Made by a program: the position numbers and the translations under genes. The notes beneath the pieces are model-generated. The model was not told the origin of the DNA, did no database searches, and saw only the letters and a program-made list of their open reading frames with translations. A stretch of DNA of 64,000 nucleotides from Tamarix chinensis (Eukaryota; Streptophyta; Magnoliopsida; Caryophyllales; Tamaricaceae): NCBI GenBank assembly GCA_030549775.1, contig CM060171.1, positions 8,280,289-8,344,288 of the forward strand, given 5' to 3'. Below are positions 58,527-64,000 of this stretch, piece by piece. The number at the start of each line of letters is the position of its first letter. The first letter of the stretch is position 1.

Positions 58527-60798
58527 CTGCACAAGAGGTCTGCTCCCCACCATCGGTGGATCATCACAGTACCCATTCAACCAAGGTAGTATCAGTACGG
58601 GTCCAATACTGAGTAAGTCTCGCTACCCTATCATATAAGAGGGATATAACTATACATCAAGTGCATATTAAATCTTGGTACAACACATTGATACCATATC
58701 ATGCATATTCACAACCCACAGCATGTATCTTGCCATACACCCATAGTAACATATAAAAACATATGTAACATCTCATTTAACATATAAGCGTGGTATAACC
58801 GAAATATAAAGTGGCCCATGCGCCTCAGGTAGGAATAATCCATATTATTAAAACTCAATACGTGGCATACTCACACAAGCAGCATGTAGCAATACAGATA
58901 ATAAAAGTTGGTCATGGTCCAATTAGACTTAATTCTTTATTCTCATTAATAATATGTTCATTCCACACATATTCTTTAATAATCCATGTAAGTGCGGGAG
59001 CCCCACTATTATAGCCGGTGGACCGGAAATCAACACTTAGGGCAGAACGCCTCTGACCACTATTATAGCCGGTGGACCGGAAATAAACACACAGGGCAGA
59101 ACGCCTCTGACCACTATTCTTACCGGTGGACCGGACTGGCCCCGACTTACATGGTGTTTCACTGTAAGTACTTAGTATTTTCCCATGGATTACTTCATTC
59201 ATATTCATTCAACGCATTCTTCATTAGTCCATGTGAGCGCGGGAGCCCCACTATTATAGCTGGTGGACCGGAAATAAACACACAGGGCAGAACGCCTCTG
59301 ACCACTATTATAGCTGGTGGACCGGAAATAAACACCCAGGGCGGAACGCCTCTGGCCACTATTCTAACCGGTGGACCGGACTGGCCCCGACTCACATGGT
59401 GTTTCACTGTAAGTACTTAGTATCTTTCCTGTGGATTAACTTATTCGTTTGGGTCTGTCGAGCCCGAATCCCCCACTATTATAGCCGGTGGACCAGAATA
59501 AACACTCAGGGCAGAACGCCTCTGACCACTATTATAGCCGGTGGACCGAAATAAACACCCAGGGCAAAACGCCTCTGACCACTATTCTAACTGGTGGACC
59601 GGACTGGGTCGGGCTCATCAGTCTTTCACTTTACGTAATTAATGTCTTATTCGTGTCTTATTAAATCACACATCACCCTTAACATGCATGCCAACAACAT
59701 TCTACTGTTTTCTTTTCGAGGGGGGGTCATCCCATATGTTGAGACTCGTGCACCCTTAGTCACACCCCGACATTATTTCCCCTTAAGCTCACACATAATG
59801 AGAGACCAACTTCTGGAAGTGTAGGTTAAACCCAACATCCTACGACATCGATCTCGCCTATTCTCAACCTCTAGGGTTTTCCCCTTGGAAACCCTAGTTG
59901 GACCTATGTGGCCCAACCTCTTCTCACTTACCTTACCATTACTCATTCTTCACCCCACATCTCACCCTTATTAAGTCAAACCCCAAGTCATACCCTTTTA
60001 TTCCTCGACCTCGCATGTACTCAGTAAAACCCTAGTTGGCCACATCAAACCCTAGCACCTCACTTATTTCACAAGTAACCTCTCTCTTTTCATCCCCAAG
60101 TCTCTTCTTTCACAAGGAAACCCATACTCATCTTTTGTATAATAGAATTCTCACTCTTAACCCATACTCTACTCTCCCTTAATCACTTTTACTTCCCAAA
60201 ATTCCCAGATTATCACTTCCTCCCAAAACCCTAGTCGGGTCCCTCACACACCCTTACACCGACCTACGTATTATTTTTCCTCACAAGTCTCCGATTGCTC
60301 CACGACTCTCATTTTTGCTTATTTACACCCTAAACCAACTTTTCACACGTAAGGATCACCCCCATGCAAAATTTATCCACTCCATGCAAAGTCTCAAGTT
60401 CCCATGCAACCTCTAGAATTCTCATACATACTTCTTATCTCTTATTCATTTGGGTCAACCCCATATCCCCCTTAATGGTCTCACTTCCCATTCCCCATCT
60501 CATTATTCTTTTAGTCCCATTTCATAGTACCGAAACCCTAGCATGCATGTCCTAGAGGGCCGTATCAACACAACAGAATATCACACATAAAGCATGTCAT
60601 CCTCATATTATGGAAGCACACACGACATACCTCAATTCCCAAGCTGCGCTGCGCTACACATGAGACAAGTTATCCATACATCATCTAACACACATTAGCA
60701 TGGTGCACACAACAATCAACACATCACATCACACATAGCACAAGGCCATAGCTTCGTCCTTACTAAATATCCGTAAGTAGAGGTAAGTAGAGACTTAC
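58527..60798 (-). other. Putative intron in LTR-A'
   Basis: On the minus strand CCAG|GTAAGT (60798) is a perfect plant donor, and CTTGTGCAG|GT (58527) is the acceptor at the place expected from LTR-A/B, C and D. Confidence 0.5.
58984..59619 (-). repeat. Three hairpin blocks of LTR-A'
   Basis: Blocks (plus coordinates) lie at 58984-59154, 59229-59399 and 59457-59619. The brackets are ccatgtaagt with acttacatgg in the first, and ccatgtgag with ctcacatgg in the second: the same paired variants as in LTR-A/B. The modules are nearly identical to those at 20957-21592. Confidence 0.85.
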
Positions 60799-62279
60799 CT
60801 GGATCCGAAGCTAGCTAAGCGAGATAAGATGGAGAGAGATCACTAGCTTGTGGATCCACTAGAAAGCTTTCCTAGATCCGATAGAAATCAAAAACTAAAT
60901 TAGAAACTATTCTATCAATCAATAATTCACGTATTCTAATTAAATAAATACAAACAACACAAATGATCTTTCTTAGAAAACGTGTCCAAAACTTAGAACT
61001 TAAAAGCATAGCTTTATTAAGATTTAAGGTTAAAACTAAATCAAAACGGATTAATACAAATATCACTTGGGACATTTCAACTTAATTTGGAAAGCCCGAG
61101 AAAGAATAATCGATCATAAGTTACTTTATCGAAAATAACTTATTTACTAGGTTTTACAACTAAATAGGTAGTCTAATAATTTACATAGAACCAAATCCAA
61201 ACCAATTAAGTTAAAACAGAATTTAAATGATTTAAATCCCAAAGATAGAATTCGATTAGATAAGATACACATAGCAAAAATCAATTTTATAAAATCATCC
61301 CCGAAAATTAGGGTTTTAAAGCTCACGACACAAACTTAAGTAATTCAATTTAATTAATTCAAACTAAAGGTATTAGAAAGCAATTAATACCATTTCAACT
61401 ATTTCTATACATTCAATTTTAGAAAACAACAATACAAGTAACCGATTTCATAATTTCACTTGAAATTTAGGGTTTTAGGCCCGAAAATACAATTCGTTAA
61501 AATTCTATAAATTTAATCAAACTGAATGTTTAGAAATGCAATTAAACGCATTTTATAACATATCAAATAATCAATTGCTCAAAACCAATAAAAAAATATG
61601 CAATTTAGCTCAATTAGGGTTTTCGAGCCCGGAATGCAAACCCGATCAATTCTAGCCAAAACATATCAATTGACGGTTCGAAAATGTAATTAAACATATT
61701 CTAATGTAATTTATATAGTCAATTGAATAAAATAACCCGATTACCCAAATCAATTTAAACCTGCGGGAGTTTTGACCTAAAAATCCAATTCCGATCAATT
61801 ACGCACATTTTTCCCAAATCGACACTTCCAATATAAAATTAAATACATTTTAAACGATATTATAAAATCAATTGAGCGGAACAGCTCAATTATACAACCC
61901 AATTTCATTACACCCAAAATTTGACCTAGGAATCAAATTCCGATAAAACCTGCTTAAATTTCTCAAATTGACGGTTCCAAAATGAAATTGGATACATTTT
62001 AAAATATATTGTATAACTAATTTATTAAAAATAGCTAAAACGGGCGAATCCGAAAAATTCGGGCATAACCCGGCCAAAAATCTAATTTTTCCGAAATCTC
62101 AACATAACAATACAATTAACCTATCCAAATCATTCTTACAGCACATATATACACAATCAAACAATCAATTTAGCTTTTTATAAGCTAATTCATACCCAAT
62201 TAATCAAAATAAGGGTTAGGGTTTTCAGAAATTTATACCAATTAAAAACCGACAAATCGGGGCAAAGGAAGGCTGGGGA

Positions 62280-62640
62280 GGCTTCGTTGGGGGACGGGGG
62301 GTGGCTTGACGGTGGTCGCCCGAGCTCGTCGGTGACCGAGCAATGGCGGCGTAGCCTGGGTTGCCGCTTGTCGGTGTTGCTGCTGCTCCCGCGGCTGCTG
62401 TTGCTGCTACTGCTGTGGCTAATGTGCGCGGCTCCTCGCGGTTGGTGGCGGTCGGTTGTAGCTGCCGCTGGCCGACGAAGGAGGAGGGAGGTGCTGGGGA
62501 GGAGGTGGTTGGTTAGGGTTGCGAAACAGGGGGCAAGGGAGTCGGGGACTATCGCGAAGGGGAGCAGGGAAAAAGGAAAAGGAAGAGAGGGGGTCGGGGG
62601 CACGGGCTGGGTTTGGTCCGTGTTTTTTTTTTAAATACAA
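62280..62640 (-). other. GC-rich, pyrimidine-rich (minus strand) part of LTR-A'
   Basis: Corresponds in position to the leader of the other LTRs, but without a clear tataaata. Frames of 100-137 codons on both strands are low-complexity and have no domain. Confidence 0.5.
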
Positions 62641-64000
62641 GTATCAAATAAAATATTAAATATCAAAAAAAAATTTGGAGGAATTTTATCTACAATTTAT
62701 TTCGAAAGGATCCGAAGGCTTAAAATTAATAAAAAGCTATATAAAAAATTTCGGAAACATTTGCGGAAGAATTTACCATCGAACGTAAAAATTAATATTA
62801 TTTACGGAAATACATTATAAGACCCTGAAATAATATTTAAAAACTATAATAAAATATTTAAGTCAAATTCTAATAAATCAAGACTAATTTTAATAATTTC
62901 CGAAATCGGTTTTCCGCAAACTAAAAAGCGTAGAACGGAAGAAAATTAATTTCAAAAAGAAATTCTTAAATAAGTTCCGAAAATATTTTTAATTTAAACT
63001 TCCTGAAAATATTATATTCAATTAATTAAAACGTCGATAAAATATTACTTCCCGAAAATGATTAATTACATTCACTTATGAATTCAAAATCGTCGATAAA
63101 TCCATAAAACGAATAAAAATTAAAATAATTAATTGTTTACATCAAATTACGCTAATAAAATCATTAAACTTAATAAATCTGGATTTTAAAAATAGGTATT
63201 ACAACCGCCCCTGCAACCACTGCCACCACCTACAACACACTCTCCCCCCCCCCTCTCTCTCCGTCCCCTGTATTTTTTCACCAAATTGGAATTGGGCAGC
63301 CATGCACTCCGTCCCCCATGGCTTCCGTAATCCGTCTTCGTCAACCTCCCCTGTCACCCTACGACACCCTGCCACCCTAGACACTGCCACGATCAGCCCC
63401 CTTCCCCCCTCTCTTCTCCCTCTTCTTTTTCTTCTCCCCTTCATCCATTTTCTGCCCATCATTTCGAACTCCTTATCCCACGATCCTCCCTTCTCTCCCA
63501 TTATCTTCCTCTCCCATTTTCCCCTGTTTTTGCCCCACCGCCACCCTCCGCCGCGTACACCGCCGAAATGGACCCCCTAAGCCGCCTTCTACCACCGTCT
63601 ACTACCTCCCTGGACCGCCCCAACACCACCCAAGCCACCCCGCAACTCCCTCTTCCTCCCCTCTTCTTTTTCTCCCGGTTTTTCACCCTTCTCGACAGTC
63701 CACCTATAACGCCGCCGATCGCCGCCGTCCGGCCGCCTATTCCGCCACCAATACCACCAAACTCCTCCCTGCAACCCCCTCTACCACCACCAAGCCTTAG
63801 TTTGTCGAAAACAGCCCTTGCACCCCTTCATTTTTCCCTCCTCTTTCCTTCCTTCTCAGCCCCTCCACCTCGACCCACCTCGGCAGCCAACTTCGCCACC
63901 TCGCCGCCGCCACATCCGCCGCCCTTAGCCACCATCAACCCATCCCCAGTAACCACCTACACCCCCTCTCCAGTCCTGCACCATCCCCTTGCCTTAAAAC

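Larger units (their letters stand above)
58128..63203 (-). mobile_element. LTR-A': solo LTR, 5,076 bp, minus orientation
   Basis: The 3' end is tgtaacacccccaaattt (58128) and the 5' end is ..aataggtattaca (63203). The duplication is atcgc (58123-58127) and accgc (63204-63208), one mismatch. Its 3' half is very close to that of LTR-A/B in inverted form. Its first ~560 bases match 16727-17400, while the middle (about 60800-62640) has no counterpart in the window. Confidence 0.85.
57434..64000 (+). mobile_element. LTR-H: long LTR, 3' end off window, split by LTR-A'
   Basis: It starts tgtaatccctcaaaatttta, very like the B-type start at 17549. The AT-rich then pyrimidine-rich order (57434-58127, resumed at 63204-64000) matches the first kilobase of LTR-A/B. 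The TATA region and hairpin arrays would lie beyond the window. No coding sequence is expected; frames in 63204-64000 are compositional. Confidence 0.75.

Noticed and set aside
62190..62634. Opposing 137 and 115 codon frames
   Set aside because: GC-rich leader of LTR-A'; CTG/CAG-like runs, no domain.
63199..63774. Frames of 61-100 codons on both strands
   Set aside because: Pyrimidine-rich leader of LTR-H; composition only.

Overview
This window is nuclear DNA of a flowering plant with a repeat-rich genome. It is almost entirely transposable elements, in most places inserted one inside another. The plant assignment rests on the families present: Ty1/copia and Ty3/gypsy polyproteins, multi-kilobase LTRs with TGTAA..TTACA ends, a plant-type MULE with a plant mobile domain gene, LINE zf-RVT remnants, hAT-like and foldback MITEs, and the first exons of a plant ZFN-type CCCH zinc-finger gene. 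I cannot name the species. No RNA gene, CRISPR array or intact protein-coding gene is visible.

Layout. 1-4301: decayed Ty1/copia element (+). 4388-6150: Ty3/gypsy integrase tail and a probable LTR. 6246-7430: the only non-transposon gene, exons 1-2 and promoter of a ZFN-like CCCH gene (-), with a MITE in its second intron. 7890-27560: a second copia element (-), split between its gag codons by a nest. The nest is LTR1 (-, 10438-27187), which holds LTR2 (-, 12286-15143) and LTR-C (+, 15683-26238). LTR-C in turn holds LTR-A/B (+, 16727-22244) and a LINE tail (22892-23690). 27930-32960: a LINE remnant (-) split by LTR-D (+, 28116-32802). 33378-40917: a probable older LTR (LTR-E) carrying an hAT-like element with a MITE inside it. 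41241-57002: a probable minus LTR (LTR-G, outline weak) carrying LTR-F (+, 43251-56018), itself split by a ~9.9 kb MULE (45322-55205). 57434-end: LTR-H (+), split by LTR-A' (-, 58128-63203).

The nesting is not guesswork. Target-site duplications were read by eye at the junctions: gtgtg/gtgtg, cacca/cacca and gatag/gatag are exact; ccttt/ccttc, acatc/acatt and atcgc/accgc have one mismatch. In copia-2 the gag reading frame closes exactly when the nest is removed.

The most interesting signal is in the LTRs, not the proteins. Each long LTR has a TATA box about 0.9 kb in, a conserved splice-donor-like site about 1.1-1.3 kb after that, arrays of three short CCAC..GTGG hairpin modules bracketed by a longer inverted repeat, an acceptor-like CAG downstream of the arrays, and two further stems at the 3' end. 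The bracketing stems show compensatory changes between copies, which suggests selection on a folded RNA or DNA structure.

The MULE is the second highlight. It carries a plant mobile domain gene (+) convergent with a transposase that runs in one frame into an OTU protease domain (-). Two short introns restore a single reading frame, and the premature stops I examined fit C:G to T:A decay.
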